From: Planctomycetota bacterium
GTDB lineage: Bacteria; Planctomycetota; J058; J103
Direction of reading: 5' to 3'
DNA: 64,000 nt
NCBI GenBank assembly: GCA_026004615.1
Contig: BPJM01000004.1
Location: 1 to 64,000, forward strand
Shown here: piece after piece, positions 45,867 through 55,284 of the stretch
Layout: each line of letters starts with the position of its first letter
Numbering within the stretch: the first letter of the stretch is position 1
The notes under the pieces: model-generated
Told to the model about the DNA's origin: nothing
The model's database searches: none
What the model saw: only the letters and a program-made list of their open reading frames with translations
Program-made: the position numbers and the translations under genes

Positions 45867-46249
45867 GCCGATCGCGCTCCGCGACTCCGCTGGGGGGTGT
45901 GAGGAGACCAGCCGTGGCTCGCACCGCCCCTTCACCCCGGCCCTCTTTCCGCAGGGCAGAGGGAGAACAAGCGCCCCCCGCTCCGGGGCCCCTCGCCCCC
46001 GCTTGCGCTCCCACGGCCCTGTCCGCCGCCTTGCGGGCAAGAGCGAGGCGACCACCGAGATCCCCAGCGGTGGCAGGCTGGTGGCCGGCGCCGCCGCTCG
46101 CGCGCGAGCTCCCAGGCCGCCCGGCGCGCGCCCCTGGCGCGAGCCAGCTGGGCGAGCGAAGGGCGAGCCGCACGGGGCGGCCTGCGCAGGGCCTGCCCGG
46201 CGGCAGTTCCCGCGACCCCTGCCGGCTCCCTGCACACCCGCCGCAGGGG
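45867..46249. repeat. gene-free stretch with one copy of a short palindromic intergenic element (45930-45968)
   Basis: CACCCCGGCCCTCTTTCCGC and the following AGGGCAGAGGGAG form a CCCTCT/AGAGGG hairpin. A related element is at 7164-7202 (GGCCGGTCCTCTCCCCGCAG...). It resembles the CCCTCACCCC...CTCTCCCGCAGGGAGAGGG intergenic elements common in proteobacterial genomes. The remainder of the stretch shows no gene or structure I can support. Confidence 0.45.
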
Positions 46250-46326
46250 TGGTACGCCCGAGAGGACTCGAACCTCTGACCTGCGGTTTAGGAAACCGCT
46301 GCTCTATCCAGCTGAGCTACGGGCGC
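46250..46326 (-). tRNA. tRNA-Arg (anticodon CCU)
   Basis: Read on the minus strand from GCGCCCGTAGCTCAGCTGGA. The 7-bp acceptor stem (with one G-U pair at the end), D-arm, anticodon stem GCGGT/ACCGC with loop TTCCTAA (anticodon CCT), a variable region and T-arm GAGGTTCGAGTCCTC are complete. The 3' end ACCA is encoded in the DNA. It reads AGG codons, which look rare in these G/C-ending genes. Confidence 0.95.
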
Positions 46327-46335
46327 ACCGGCACT

Positions 46336-46397
46336 GGGCGGAGCGCTCCGCCCCACTGCTCGCCGTGAACCGTACGCCGCCCGCGCGGTCCCGTCAA
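46336..46397 (-). promoter_or_regulatory. tRNA promoter (TTGACG-N17-TACGGT) and an 18-bp palindrome in the leader
   Basis: On the minus strand TTGACG (46392-46397) and TACGGT (46369-46374) are 17 bases apart, about 43 bases before the tRNA 5' end. Between promoter and tRNA lies a perfect palindrome GGGCGGAGCGCTCCGCCC (46336-46353), which would form a stem in the precursor or act as an operator. Confidence 0.5.
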
Positions 46398-46459
46398 CAG
46401 CGCCGCCGGTGCGGTGGGCCGCCACCGCACCGGCGAGCCGGGGCTGGAGCGCGGGCGGC

Positions 46460-46954
46460 TCAGCCGGCCCAGGAGCCGAGCAACGCCTGGAACTCGGCCT
46501 TGTCGCGCGCGAACTCGGCCTGCGAGCTGGAGCAGCAGAAGTGGTAGAAGTAGCCGTCGCGGGGCAGGGTGACGTGCCACTGCACCAGCGCCGGCAGCGG
46601 GCGCTCCAGCGCGATCTGGTACTCCTGTTCGTGGCCGCGCAGCGCCCCGATCTGCACCTGCCCCTCGCGCACCAGCTTGGCCGCCGGCAACTTCTCCTGC
46701 ATGCGCCGGCGCTGCTCCTGCGCGAAGGCGCCGAGGTCGCGCCCTGCCTGGCGCTCCCGGATGGCGACGACGTTGGGTTGAAACCGCTGCGCCGCCGGTG
46801 TGCCGGCGCCTGCGGCCTGCAGCGTCACCGGGCCACCGCCGGCGGCCCCGGCCTCCCCGTTCGCGCCGGCCGGCTTGACGAAGGTGTACACGCTCTGATC
46901 CAGCCAGCCCTCCGGCAACGCCACCGGAAAGCCGAACAGCGTCTGCTGCCCCAT
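46460..46954 (-). CDS. DUF1795 (DcrB-like) family protein
   Basis: 164 residues without signal peptide. MGQQTLFGFPVALPEGWLDQ and SVYTFVKPAG match the N-terminal pattern of DUF1795 proteins (small mixed alpha/beta fold, often near type VI secretion genes). AFAQEQRRRMQEKLPAAKLV and YFYHFCCSSSQAEFARDKAE complete it. No type VI secretion gene is in the window. Role unknown. Confidence 0.65.
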   Translation of the reverse strand: MGQQTLFGFPVALPEGWLDQSVYTFVKPAGANGEAGAAGGGPVTLQAAGAGTPAAQRFQPNVVAIRERQAGRDLGAFAQEQRRRMQEKLPAAKLVREGQVQIGALRGHEQEYQIALERPLPALVQWHVTLPRDGYFYHFCCSSSQAEFARDKAEFQALLGSWAG

Positions 46955-47003
46955 GGGCCTCCTCCCTCACGTAGCTGCGCGGTGGCGCGCCGCTAGCCGC
47001 GGC

Positions 47004-47522
47004 TCAGTCGCCGCCCGCCGCAGCGGTCTCCTCCTCCTCGCCATGCAACGGCTTGACCACCAGCACCGGGCAATGGGCGAGCCGCACCGTCTTCTCCGCG
47101 ACGCTGCCCAGCAACCACCGCGACACCCCGGTCCGCCCGTGCGTGCCCATGACGATCAGGTCGACCTGGTGGTCCTCGGCGGCCCGCTGGATGGCGCCCG
47201 CCGGCGCGCCCTCCTCGATCAGCTTGCGCTCGACCAGCTCCTCCGCCCCGCAGGCGCGCAGCATCGCATCCAGCTCCTGGCTCGCCCCGCCGCGCATGGC
47301 CCCGACGACGTTGACGTACTCGAAGAAGCCCTCGCTCGCCGCCACCTCCAGCCCCCGCGTGTCGATCACGTGGAGCACGATCAGCCGCCCGCCGAGCTTG
47401 CGCGCCAGCTCGGCCGCGCCGATCAGCGCCCGCCGCGAGGTGGCCGAGAAGTCGACCGGCACCAGGATCTTCTCGAAACGCAGCACCGCGCCGCTGCCCT
47501 CCCCCGGGATGCCCGGTGGCAT
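47004..47522 (-). CDS. universal stress protein (UspA family, ATP-binding type)
   Basis: 172 residues from ATG 47522; longer starts to 47591 add Arg/Pro-rich sequence and are less likely. Core begins FEKILVPVDFSATSRRALIG. The nucleotide-binding motif G-2x-G-9x-G-S is seen as GTHGRTGVSRWLLGSVAEKT, followed by VRLAHCPVLVVK. An insert around ASEGFFEYVNVVGAMRGGAS is longer than in minimal UspA. Cytoplasmic stress protein of unspecified role. Confidence 0.88.
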   Translation of the reverse strand: MPPGIPGEGSGAVLRFEKILVPVDFSATSRRALIGAAELARKLGGRLIVLHVIDTRGLEVAASEGFFEYVNVVGAMRGGASQELDAMLRACGAEELVERKLIEEGAPAGAIQRAAEDHQVDLIVMGTHGRTGVSRWLLGSVAEKTVRLAHCPVLVVKPLHGEEEETAAAGGD

Positions 47523-47550
47523 CCGCTCGCCGCTCACGGGCGAGCGCGGC

Positions 47551-47820
47551 CTAGCGGCCGCCCCCGCCCGACCAGGGATCGGTGGGCGCACCGGCCGGCG
47601 CGGGCTCGCCGCCGGCCTGCGGCACCTCGATCCCTCCGGCCTCCGGCACCTCGACGCCGCCCCGCGGTGCGGGCGGCTGCTCGCCCGCCGCTCCCGGCTG
47701 CTCGCCCGCCACGGCGGCCGCCGGCTCGTCCGCCGGCTGGTAGAGCGCGACCACCACCCCGATCACCGAACCCAACAGCAGCAGTCCGCCTCCGATGAGC
47801 GCATCCTTGGTCCCAGGCAT
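47551..47820 (-). CDS. small single-pass membrane protein with Pro/Gly/Glu-rich tail
   Basis: 89 residues. Membrane helix at about 7 to 28 (ALIGGGLLLLGSVIGVVVAL), then a low-complexity tail with the near-repeat GGVEVPEAGG and GGIEVPQAGG. Excellent GGGAGGGAG ribosome site before ATG 47820. No known family. Lies between apt and the stress-protein gene on the same strand. Confidence 0.6.
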   Translation of the reverse strand: MPGTKDALIGGGLLLLGSVIGVVVALYQPADEPAAAVAGEQPGAAGEQPPAPRGGVEVPEAGGIEVPQAGGEPAPAGAPTDPWSGGGGR

Positions 47821-47861
47821 CGCTCCCTCCCGCACCGGGTAGGACCGCCCCTGCCCGGCAC

Positions 47862-48374
47862 TCAGTACTGGATCAGCGACACGACCTCGTGATGCAACCG
47901 CGAGCGCCCGTTGAGAAACGCCAGCTCCACCACGAACGCGCACGCCACCACGTGGGCGCCGAGCTTCTCCACCAGGCGGCAGGAGGCCGCCATGGTGCCA
48001 CCGGTCGCCAGCACGTCGTCCACCATCAACACCCGGTCCTTCGGCCCCAGCGCATCGCGATGGATCTCCAGGGTCGCGATGCCGTATTCGAGCTGGTAGC
48101 TGATCGACTCGGTCTCGTGGGGCAGCTTGCCCGGCTTGCGCAGCGGCACGAAGCCGACCCCGAGCAGGTAGGCGAGCACCGAGCCGAAGATGAACCCGCG
48201 CGCCTCCATGCCGCAGACCGCGGTCACACCCCGATCGCGGAACGGCGCCGCGAGCGCATCGCACGCCAGGCGGATCGCTTCCGGATCCCGCAACAGCGGC
48301 GTGATGTCCTTGAAGACGATACCCTTGACCGGGAAGTCCGGGATGTCGCGGATGTAGGACTTGAGCCGTTCCAC
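47862..48374 (-). CDS. apt: adenine phosphoribosyltransferase
   Basis: 170 residues, standard length. Converts adenine and PRPP to AMP. IRDIPDFPVKGIVFKDITPL at the N-terminus, GMEARGFIFG, the flexible-loop region RKPGKLPHET, and the PRPP-binding motif VLMVDDVLATGGT are all present. GTG start at 48374. Confidence 0.95.
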   Translation of the reverse strand: MERLKSYIRDIPDFPVKGIVFKDITPLLRDPEAIRLACDALAAPFRDRGVTAVCGMEARGFIFGSVLAYLLGVGFVPLRKPGKLPHETESISYQLEYGIATLEIHRDALGPKDRVLMVDDVLATGGTMAASCRLVEKLGAHVVACAFVVELAFLNGRSRLHHEVVSLIQY

Positions 48375-48498
48375 GGCGCCTGCGCTCTCCTCCGAAACGA
48401 AGGCCCGGACGCCGCGGCCCGCCTCGCGGGCAGGCGGGGGCGAGACGCGTGCGCACCGGGCTCGGAACGCGCGGGTCGGGAGCGCCGGCCGCCCGGGT

Positions 48499-49332
48499 TC
48501 AGCCCTCTCCGCCGCTCCCCTCCCTCTCCATGATGCTGCGGAGCTTGCGCAGCGCCTCGTGCTCGATCTGGCGCACGCGCTCCCGCGACAGCCTAACCTT
48601 GTTCCCGATCTGTTTCAAGGTCATGGGCGGCTGCCCATCGAGCCCGAAGCGCATGCGCAGGATCCTGGCGGCGCGGCCCTGGATGGAGCGCAGGCCGCGC
48701 TCGATGCGCTCCCGCTCGGTGGCCTCCGAGATCGCCTCCTCGGGCAGGCGCGCGGAGCGATCCTCGATGAGATCTCCCAGCCCGTTGTCCCCGTCGAGCG
48801 AGACGGCGCGGCTGCTCGACTCGCGCACCTGCAGCGCGGAGTGCACCAGGCGGCAGACCTCGGGGCTGAGCTCCAGCGCCGCGGCGACCTCGGCGAAGGT
48901 GGGCTGGCGGCGCAACCGATAGCTCAGCATCGTGGCCTGCTGCCGCCAGCGCGACAGCAGCTCGACCATGTAGGACGGGATGCGCACGGTCTTGACGTTG
49001 TCGATCAGGGCGCGCTTGATCGCCTGCTTGATCCACCAGGTGGCATAGGTCGAGAAGCGACAGCCCTGCTCGGGATCGAACTTCTCCACCGCGCGCAGCA
49101 GGCCCAGGTTGCCCTCCTCGATCAGGTCGAGCAGGCTCAGCCCGCGCCCGGTGTAGTTCTTGGCGATCGCCACCACCAGCCGCAGGTTGGCCCGGATCAT
49201 CTGGTCGCGGGCCGCACGGTCTCCCTGGCGCACCCGCCGCCCGAGCTCGCGCTCCTGCTCCGCCGTCAACAGCGGTACCCGCTGGATGTCACGGAAATAG
49301 GTGTCGAGGCCGGCCTCTCTCTCCGCCCCCAT
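48499..49332 (-). CDS. sigma-70 family factor of primary/RpoS-like (group 1-2) type
   Basis: 277 residues from ATG 49332 (AGGAGG upstream). Region 1.2 [20 protein letters not shown], region 2 with [20 protein letters not shown] and [20 protein letters not shown], region 3, and region 4 [20 protein letters not shown] with [20 protein letters not shown]. No long region 1.1, so an alternative (RpoS/SigB-like) or small primary sigma factor. Confidence 0.88.
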   Translation of the reverse strand: MGAEREAGLDTYFRDIQRVPLLTAEQERELGRRVRQGDRAARDQMIRANLRLVVAIAKNYTGRGLSLLDLIEEGNLGLLRAVEKFDPEQGCRFSTYATWWIKQAIKRALIDNVKTVRIPSYMVELLSRWRQQATMLSYRLRRQPTFAEVAAALELSPEVCRLVHSALQVRESSSRAVSLDGDNGLGDLIEDRSARLPEEAISEATERERIERGLRSIQGRAARILRMRFGLDGQPPMTLKQIGNKVRLSRERVRQIEHEALRKLRSIMEREGSGGEG

Positions 49333-49410
49333 CGAGCCCCCAGCCTCCTGCTTGCCCGGTGCGTGCTCGTCCCCCTCGCGACGACGCCCCCGACCGCCAG
49401 GGCACCTACG

Positions 49411-49439
49411 ACGATACGCCACGGCGCGCCGGATCGCAA
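49411..49439 (-). promoter_or_regulatory. promoter of the sigma-factor gene (TTGCGA-N17-TATCGT)
   Basis: On the minus strand TTGCGA (49434-49439) and TATCGT (49411-49416) are spaced by 17 bases, about 72 bases from start to ATG. Confidence 0.45.
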
Positions 49440-49482
49440 CGCCACTGCCGCCCTGCACGGTCCGCCCCGCACCGCAACGCGG

Positions 49483-50022
49483 CTAGAACGCCCACTCGGT
49501 GTACAGCTTGTCCCGGAACACATCCAGCTCGTGCACCTTGTCCTCCGGCTTGCGCGCGTGCTCGACGCGCTCGGTCAGCTCGGCGAAGGCGGCGGTGAGG
49601 GATTCCAGCCGCGCCGCGATGATCGCGGCGAGGTTGAGCACCAGCCGCACCGTCGCCGCCCCACCCCGCGCGCACAGCTCTTCGAAGGCAGCCCGGTCGA
49701 TCCGGTAGATCACGCACGGCTCGGCGGCGACGCAGCTGGCCGAGCGCGGCTTGCCCCCGATCAGCCCCATCTCGCCGAACACAGCCTTGGGGCTCAGCAC
49801 CGCGACCTCGGCCTCGCGCTCGCCCTGCGCCTTGCGCACGCTCACGCGGCCCTCGAGCAGGATATAGAAGCCGTCGACCGGATCGCCCTCGCGGCAGATC
49901 ACCTCGCCGGCGGCGTAGTGCTGCCGCTCGGCGCCGCCGACGATGGTCGCGATCTGCTCGGGACTCATGCCCTGGAACAGGCTCACATCCGCGAGCTGCC
50001 GCGCCAGCTCCATCGGCTCCAT
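49483..50022 (-). CDS. cyclic-nucleotide-binding domain protein (CAP_ED)
   Basis: 179 residues. A single cNMP-binding jelly roll: FQGMSPEQIATIVGGAERQH, AAGEVICREGDPVDGFYILL, PKAVFGEMGLIGGKPRSASC (phosphate-binding cassette). No DNA-binding helix-turn-helix; the C-terminus is helical (AAIIAARLESLTAAFAELTE). Likely a regulatory or adaptor protein. ATG 50022. Confidence 0.85.
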   Translation of the reverse strand: MEPMELARQLADVSLFQGMSPEQIATIVGGAERQHYAAGEVICREGDPVDGFYILLEGRVSVRKAQGEREAEVAVLSPKAVFGEMGLIGGKPRSASCVAAEPCVIYRIDRAAFEELCARGGAATVRLVLNLAAIIAARLESLTAAFAELTERVEHARKPEDKVHELDVFRDKLYTEWAF

Positions 50023-50086
50023 GCCGTGCCCTTCCGCCGAGCCGGATCGGCGCGCGCACCCCCGCGCCGCGCACGCCGCCGGCGCC

Positions 50087-51319
50087 TCACATGCCCATCA
50101 TGTACAGCGTCGCGCGCCCGACGCGCCCGATCGCCACGATGTAGGCCGCCTCGCGCAGCGAGATCTTCTTGCGCGTCGCCAGACCGTAGATGGTTTCGAA
50201 GGCCGCCGCCATCCGCCCCCGCAGCTTGTCGTTGATGTCGTCGAGCTCCCAGCGGAAGTTCTGCAGGTTCTGCACCCACTCGAAGTACGACACCGTCACC
50301 CCGCCGGCGTTCGCATAGATGTCGGGCAGCACCACGATGCCGCGCTTCTCCAGGATCTCGTCCGCCTCCGGGGTCGTGGGCGCATTGGCCGCCTCGACGA
50401 CCAGACCCGCCCGTATGTGCTGGGCGTTCTCGCGCGTGATCACCCCGCCCAGCGCCGCCGGGATCAGCACGTCGCACTCGCTGACCAGCAGCTCATCGGC
50501 CGGCATCGGCTCGCCTCCCTCGAAGCCGGCCACCGAGCGGGTGCGGGCCACGTGCTCGAGCAGCCGCGGGATGTCGAGCCCCTCGGGGTTGCGCACCGCG
50601 CCGCCGATGTCGGAGACCGCCACGATGCGCGCGCCCTGCTCGGCGAGCAGCCGCGCGGCATGCGAGCCCACGTTGCCGAAGCCCTGGATGGCGAAGCGCA
50701 GGCCGGCCAGCTGGCGGCCCTGCCGCCGCAGCAGCTCCTCGGTCGCGTACATCACCCCGCGCCCGGTCGCCTCCTCGCGCCCCGCCGAACCGTGCAGATC
50801 GAGCGGCTTGCCGGTGACGACCGCGGGCGAGAAGCCGTGGAACTTGCTGTACTCGCTCATGATCCACGCCATCACCGTGGCGTTGGTGCCCATGTCCGGC
50901 GCCGGGATGTCGACCTGGGGGCCGATGATGTCGTGGATCTGCTGCACGAACCGGCGGGTGACGCGCTCCAGCTCCTTCTGCGACATGGTGCGCGGATCGC
51001 AGTTGATCCCGCCCTTGGCGCCGCCGAAGGGCACGTCCACCACCGCCGTCTTCCAGGTCATGAGCGAGGCCAGCGCCTCGGCGTGGTCCTCGTCCACCTG
51101 CGGGTGGTAGCGCAGCCCCCCCTTGTAGGGACCGCGATCGTTGGCGTGCTGGCAGCGGTAGCCGGTGAAGTTGCCCAGCTCGCCGTTGTCCAGCTCGATC
51201 GCGACCTCGACCTTGACCGTGCGGGAAGGGGTCAGCAGAAGCGTCTGGATGCGCTCCGCCAGATCCATCCGCCGCGCCGCCCGGGTGAAGAACCAGCGCG
51301 TGGCATCGGTCGCGCTCAT
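50087..51319 (-). CDS. gdhA: glutamate dehydrogenase (Glu/Leu/Phe/Val dehydrogenase family)
   Basis: 410 residues. N-terminal domain [20 protein letters not shown], then [20 protein letters not shown] with the catalytic lysine region. [20 protein letters not shown] contains the catalytic Asp. Rossmann motif [40 protein letters not shown] is typical of NAD-preferring enzymes. Interconverts glutamate and 2-oxoglutarate plus ammonium. ATG 51319 chosen because it directly precedes the family's normal N-terminus. Confidence 0.93.
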   Translation of the reverse strand: MSATDATRWFFTRAARRMDLAERIQTLLLTPSRTVKVEVAIELDNGELGNFTGYRCQHANDRGPYKGGLRYHPQVDEDHAEALASLMTWKTAVVDVPFGGAKGGINCDPRTMSQKELERVTRRFVQQIHDIIGPQVDIPAPDMGTNATVMAWIMSEYSKFHGFSPAVVTGKPLDLHGSAGREEATGRGVMYATEELLRRQGRQLAGLRFAIQGFGNVGSHAARLLAEQGARIVAVSDIGGAVRNPEGLDIPRLLEHVARTRSVAGFEGGEPMPADELLVSECDVLIPAALGGVITRENAQHIRAGLVVEAANAPTTPEADEILEKRGIVVLPDIYANAGGVTVSYFEWVQNLQNFRWELDDINDKLRGRMAAAFETIYGLATRKKISLREAAYIVAIGRVGRATLYMMGM

Positions 51320-51443
51320 GCTCGCCCGCCTCGCTCGCGCCAGGCGGCAGGGGCGCTCGCGCGCGCGGCCCCCGCCGGGCCGCCCCGCGTGCCGGCGCTC
51401 GCCGCCGCGCCGCGGTGAGTGTAGGCCGGCTGGCGGCAGCCCG

Positions 51444-52232
51444 TCAAGCCGCGCCTGCACCCGCCGCCGGGGGCTCCCCCAGCGCCCGGCGCGCCGCGAC
51501 CAGCGCTGCCAGCGGCAGCGCGATGCCGAGCGAGGCCAGCGCCAGCTCGCGCTCGCCGATCCACCACGCCACCCCGATGCCGAACGCATGGACGGCCAGA
51601 TACAGCAGCGCGCCTGCGCCCGGGCCCGCTCGCCGCCCGCGCCCGCCGGGCGGGCCCAGCCAGCGGTCGAGGAGCTGGAACGCTCCGGCGATCACCGCTC
51701 CCACCAGCAGCCAGCCGGCGTAGTTGCTGAGCGGTACCCCGAAGTGCGCGCCACCACCCGGATAGGTGTAGATCTTCCCCAGGAACCAGCGCTCGCCGCG
51801 CAGCGCCACCGGATCGATGACCACATCCACCGTGACGAACAGCACGGCGGTGGCGAGGGTGACCGCCGGCGCGGTACGCCGGCCGGGCGGCACGCCCAGG
51901 ACATAGAGCGCCATCGCCAGCGAGGCATACGCGATGAAGACATAGGAGAGCGAGTCGAAGCACGGCACGCCCCACAGCGCCGGCTCGCGCGGGTCCAGCC
52001 CCAGCGGCTCGGCCGGCTGCCACAGGTAGGCATACCAGCCATAGGGAAAGCCGGTGCGGATCGAACAGGCCTCGCTCGCCCACGCGGTCAGGTAGCCCAC
52101 CACCGTCAGGGCGGCGGTGCGCCGCCAGCCCAGGTGCCGCACCGCCGCCAGCAGGTACGCGGCGAAAAAGCCCACCGCATACCAGCGGCGGCTGAGGGTG
52201 AGCCACAGCGCCTCGCCAGCACCCTCCAGCAT
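51444..52232 (-). CDS. CruF-like (DUF422) carotenoid biosynthesis membrane protein
   Basis: 262 residues with about seven hydrophobic segments. [60 protein letters not shown] and [20 protein letters not shown] match the conserved loops of the CruF/bisanhydrobacterioruberin-hydratase family, which hydrates carotenoid ends. Strong GGGAGGGGGG ribosome site. No other carotenoid gene is adjacent. Confidence 0.8.
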   Translation of the reverse strand: MLEGAGEALWLTLSRRWYAVGFFAAYLLAAVRHLGWRRTAALTVVGYLTAWASEACSIRTGFPYGWYAYLWQPAEPLGLDPREPALWGVPCFDSLSYVFIAYASLAMALYVLGVPPGRRTAPAVTLATAVLFVTVDVVIDPVALRGERWFLGKIYTYPGGGAHFGVPLSNYAGWLLVGAVIAGAFQLLDRWLGPPGGRGRRAGPGAGALLYLAVHAFGIGVAWWIGERELALASLGIALPLAALVAARRALGEPPAAGAGAA

Positions 52233-52410
52233 CGCCCCCCTCCCCGCGCCCCGAGCCGCGCGCCGGAGTATAGCGCAAGCGGCCGCCCTGCGGGACGGCA
52301 CGCCGCCCGCGCCCGGAGCATGGCTTCGCCAACGGGGCGGGTGGGGATGGTGCAGTGCGCGTGGCGGCGCGGCGGGCGAGATCCGCGCCCCGCCGGTGCC
52401 CCGCGGCCGC

Positions 52411-53154
52411 CTACTGGCCGATCTCGCGGAAGGTCCCGTCGTTGTCCCGCGCCACCTCGGCGAGGAACGACCGGGTCTCGGGATCGAGTCCCAGCCCGAA
52501 GGTGTTGACGATCGCCTGCTGGCTGTTGGCCGAACGGATGACCCGGCGGTGGGTCTCGAAGTCGGCGACGTAGGTCTGCGCGCAATCCAGGAAGTTGGGC
52601 GCGCCGTCGGACAGCAGCAGTATCACCTGGTTGTCGCGGTCGCCCAGTGCCTGCGCGGTCGCGCCGCCGGTGTTCGTCCAACCCCAGGGCACGATGGTGT
52701 CGAGCCACCCCATGGCGGCGGCCTTGTTCTCCGCGCTCGCACGCTGGCGTTCGGGCCGCCACTGCTCGACGCACTCGTCGTACACGACGATGTTGAAGGT
52801 GTAGTCCTCGGGCAGCGCGCTGATCGAGCGCTTGAGCTCCGTCTTGACGTAGTCCAGCCGCGTGCCGTTCTGCACCACGTTGCCGTCCAGCCCGAGGAAC
52901 GGCTCCACCGGCAGGCTCATGCTGGCCGAGCGGTCGACCACATAGATCACGCTGTCGCTCTGTTCGGGCAGCGCCTCGTCATAAAAGCGCGGATCATCCT
53001 CCTCGTAGGGCGCCGGGTCGGCATCGCCGCCGGAGCTCACGGTGCTGACCGGCAGGTCGAAGTCGTTGGCGAGGGCCAGGGGCGGGATCGAGGCGATCGA
53101 CACAACCACGGCGAGCCCGCACGCTCGCCAGGGCGTGACACGGGAGATCCGCAT
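52411..53154 (-). CDS. secreted von Willebrand factor A-domain protein
   Basis: 247 residues. Signal peptide (GLAVVVSIASIPPLALAN). The A domain starts SDSVIYVVDRSASMSLPVEP with a complete DxSxS metal-ion site, NIVVYDECVEQW, GWTNTGGATAQAL (MIDAS Thr) and VILLLSDGAPN (MIDAS Asp). An acidic linker precedes it. Presumably binds a periplasmic or surface partner. ATG 53154 with a purine-rich ribosome site. Confidence 0.85.
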   Translation of the reverse strand: MRISRVTPWRACGLAVVVSIASIPPLALANDFDLPVSTVSSGGDADPAPYEEDDPRFYDEALPEQSDSVIYVVDRSASMSLPVEPFLGLDGNVVQNGTRLDYVKTELKRSISALPEDYTFNIVVYDECVEQWRPERQRASAENKAAAMGWLDTIVPWGWTNTGGATAQALGDRDNQVILLLSDGAPNFLDCAQTYVADFETHRRVIRSANSQQAIVNTFGLGLDPETRSFLAEVARDNDGTFREIGQ

Positions 53155-53195
53155 CCTCTCCCCTCCCGACCGGTTGTGCAGAAGCGCCACCTAAA

Positions 53196-53224
53196 CTCAT
53201 AGCGCGCATCGGACAGCCGCGCAA
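53196..53224 (-). promoter_or_regulatory. promoter of the vWA gene (TTGCGC-N17-TATGAG)
   Basis: Minus strand TTGCGC (53219-53224) and TATGAG (53196-53201), 17 bases apart, start near 53189, about 35 bases before the ATG. Confidence 0.45.
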
Positions 53225-53400
53225 GTGCGGGCCGAGGGCGCGCCGCCCGCCACCTCATAGAACGTTATCGGCCGTTTGGGGTTGCGCCATGAGCCGGCGC
53301 GGGCCTGCGGCCGCACGAGCCCGCCGGCTGCTGGCGCGCGGCCCGCTTGCGTGGTAGACTCCCCGCCGCGCCAGGACCAGCACGGAGGGGGAGGACTGTC

Positions 53401-53748
53401 ATGCCGAGCTGCGGGCGCATGCTCGCGCTGGCGCTGCTGGCTGCCTCGCTGGGCGGCTGCTGCGGTGCCGAGCTGATCGTGGACACCCGCGGCGAGCCCG
53501 CACGGGTCTACTTCCGGGCGCTGCGCGACGCCGCCGGCCAGCCGCTGGGAGCCGAGGCCCCGGAGATCCTGATCGGCGAGACCGACGGCAGCGAGGCCGT
53601 CGCGTGGTGCCTGCCAGAGGAACTGCGCGGCGGGCGGGCGGCGCTGCGCCTGGAGTTCGCCGAGGCGCTGCCCAAGGACCTGCAGATCAACCTCGAGCGC
53701 GACGACGACACCGTGGTCCGCGTGCAGCCACAGAAGCGGGTGCGCTAG
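53401..53748 (+). CDS. small lipoprotein of unknown function
   Basis: 115 residues. Signal peptide with lipobox LGGC near residue 20 (second Cys follows). Mature part: LIVDTRGEPARVYFRALRDA, ILIGETDGSEAVAWCLPEEL and INLERDDDTVVRVQPQ, a beta-rich small domain. GGAGGGGGAGG ribosome site. Divergent from the vWA gene. Confidence 0.65.
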   Translation: MPSCGRMLALALLAASLGGCCGAELIVDTRGEPARVYFRALRDAAGQPLGAEAPEILIGETDGSEAVAWCLPEELRGGRAALRLEFAEALPKDLQINLERDDDTVVRVQPQKRVR

Positions 53749-53787
53749 CGGTCCGCGCCCCGGCTCGGGCGGGCGCCCGTGCGGTGT

Positions 53788-55284
53788 TCAGCCGCGCCGG
53801 CGCTCCAGCTCCTCGCGCAACAGCTCGGCGAAGACCTTGGGGTTGCCCCGGCCCTGCGAACTCTTCATGCACTGGCCGATCAAAAAGCCCAGCGTCTGCG
53901 TCTTGCCGCCGAGATACTGCTCGACCGGACGCGGATGCTCCGCCAGCACGCGCTCGACCACCGGCAGCAGCGCCTCGCGATCGCTCTGCTGCGCCAGCCC
54001 CAGCCGCTGGATCAGCGCCGGGGCGGTCTCGCCGGTCTCCAGCATCCGCGGCAGCAGCTGCTGGCGCGCCACCAGGCCCGAGACCTCGCCCCGAGCGGTG
54101 AGCGCGATCAGCTCGGCCAGCCGCGGCGCCGGCACGCTCCACGCCGCGAACTCCAGCTTGCGCGCGTTCAGCACCCCGAGCACGTCGTTGATCAGCCAGT
54201 TGGCCGCCGCTTTGGCCTCCCCCACCGCCTGCGCCAGTTCCTCGAAGTAGCTCGCCAGCGCTGGCTCGCTGAGCAGCACCCCCGCATCGTAGGCCGACAG
54301 CCCCAGCTGCTCCATGAAGCGGCGGCGCCGCGCCGCCGGCAGCTCCACCAGGCGCGCGCGCACCCGCTCGCGCAGCGCGGCATCGATGGCGAGCGGGGGC
54401 AGGTCCGGCTCCGGGAAATAACGGTAGTCGTGCGCCTGCTCCTTGGTCCGCATGCGCTCGGTCACCCCGCGCGCCTCATCCCACAGCCGCGTCTCCTGCG
54501 CGAGCGGCTCGCCGCGCTCGAGCGCCGCCGCCTGCCGCTCGACCTCGTGCGCCAGCGCGCCCAGCACCGCCTTGAACGAGTTGAGGTTCTTGATCTCGAC
54601 CCGCGGCCCGAAACCGCTGGCGCCGTGCGGGCGGAGCGAGATCGAGGCCTCGAAGCGCAGGTTGCCCTCCTGCATGCGGCAGCGGCTCACGCCCAGGTAC
54701 AGCAGCGTCAGCCGCAGCGTCTCCATGTAGTCCTCGACCTCGGCCAGGCTGCGCAGCTCGGGCGCCGAGACGATCTCGGCCAGCGGCACGCCGGCGCGGT
54801 TCAGGTCGATCAGCGAGCGCTCGCCCCCGCCCTCCTCGTGCAGCAGCTTGCCCGCGTCTTCCTCCAGGTGCACGTTGTCGATCCCGATCGACTTGCCGCT
54901 CTGCAGCAGCTCCAGCACCCCGCCGCGCCCCAGCGGCACGTAGTTCTGCGAGATCTGGTAGTTCTTCGGCAGGTCGGGATAGTAGTAGTTCTTGCGGTCG
55001 AACTGGGTCCGCTCCGGCACCGTGCAGCCGAGCGCCATCGCCGCCAGCAGGCACAGCTCCAGCGCCTGCCGGTTGAGCACCGGCAGCACCCCGGGCAGCC
55101 CCAGGCAGACCGGACAGGTCCGGGTGTTGGCCGGCTCGCCGAAGCTCGTCGCGCAACCGCAGAACAGCTTGGTGCGGGTGGCGAGCTGCGCATGCACCTC
55201 GATGCCGATCACCGTCTCGTAGCGGGCGCGCACCTGCGCGAGTGCGCTGTCCAGGGCCGCCCCCCCCAGTCCCGCCGCCGTCAT
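53788..55284 (-). CDS. gatB: aspartyl/glutamyl-tRNA amidotransferase subunit B
   Basis: 498 residues. [20 protein letters not shown], zinc-site region [36 protein letters not shown] and the C-terminal helical YqeY-like domain ([20 protein letters not shown]). Works with GatA and GatC to convert Glu-tRNA(Gln) or Asp-tRNA(Asn) to the amide form. The ATG at 55284 overlaps the end of gatA. Confidence 0.96.
   Translation of the reverse strand: MTAAGLGGAALDSALAQVRARYETVIGIEVHAQLATRTKLFCGCATSFGEPANTRTCPVCLGLPGVLPVLNRQALELCLLAAMALGCTVPERTQFDRKNYYYPDLPKNYQISQNYVPLGRGGVLELLQSGKSIGIDNVHLEEDAGKLLHEEGGGERSLIDLNRAGVPLAEIVSAPELRSLAEVEDYMETLRLTLLYLGVSRCRMQEGNLRFEASISLRPHGASGFGPRVEIKNLNSFKAVLGALAHEVERQAAALERGEPLAQETRLWDEARGVTERMRTKEQAHDYRYFPEPDLPPLAIDAALRERVRARLVELPAARRRRFMEQLGLSAYDAGVLLSEPALASYFEELAQAVGEAKAAANWLINDVLGVLNARKLEFAAWSVPAPRLAELIALTARGEVSGLVARQQLLPRMLETGETAPALIQRLGLAQQSDREALLPVVERVLAEHPRPVEQYLGGKTQTLGFLIGQCMKSSQGRGNPKVFAELLREELERRRG

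Noticed and set aside
43207..46368. 1053-codon open frame opposite the kinase and oxidoreductase genes
   Set aside because: Antisense shadow crossing the tRNA gene; real genes are on the minus strand.
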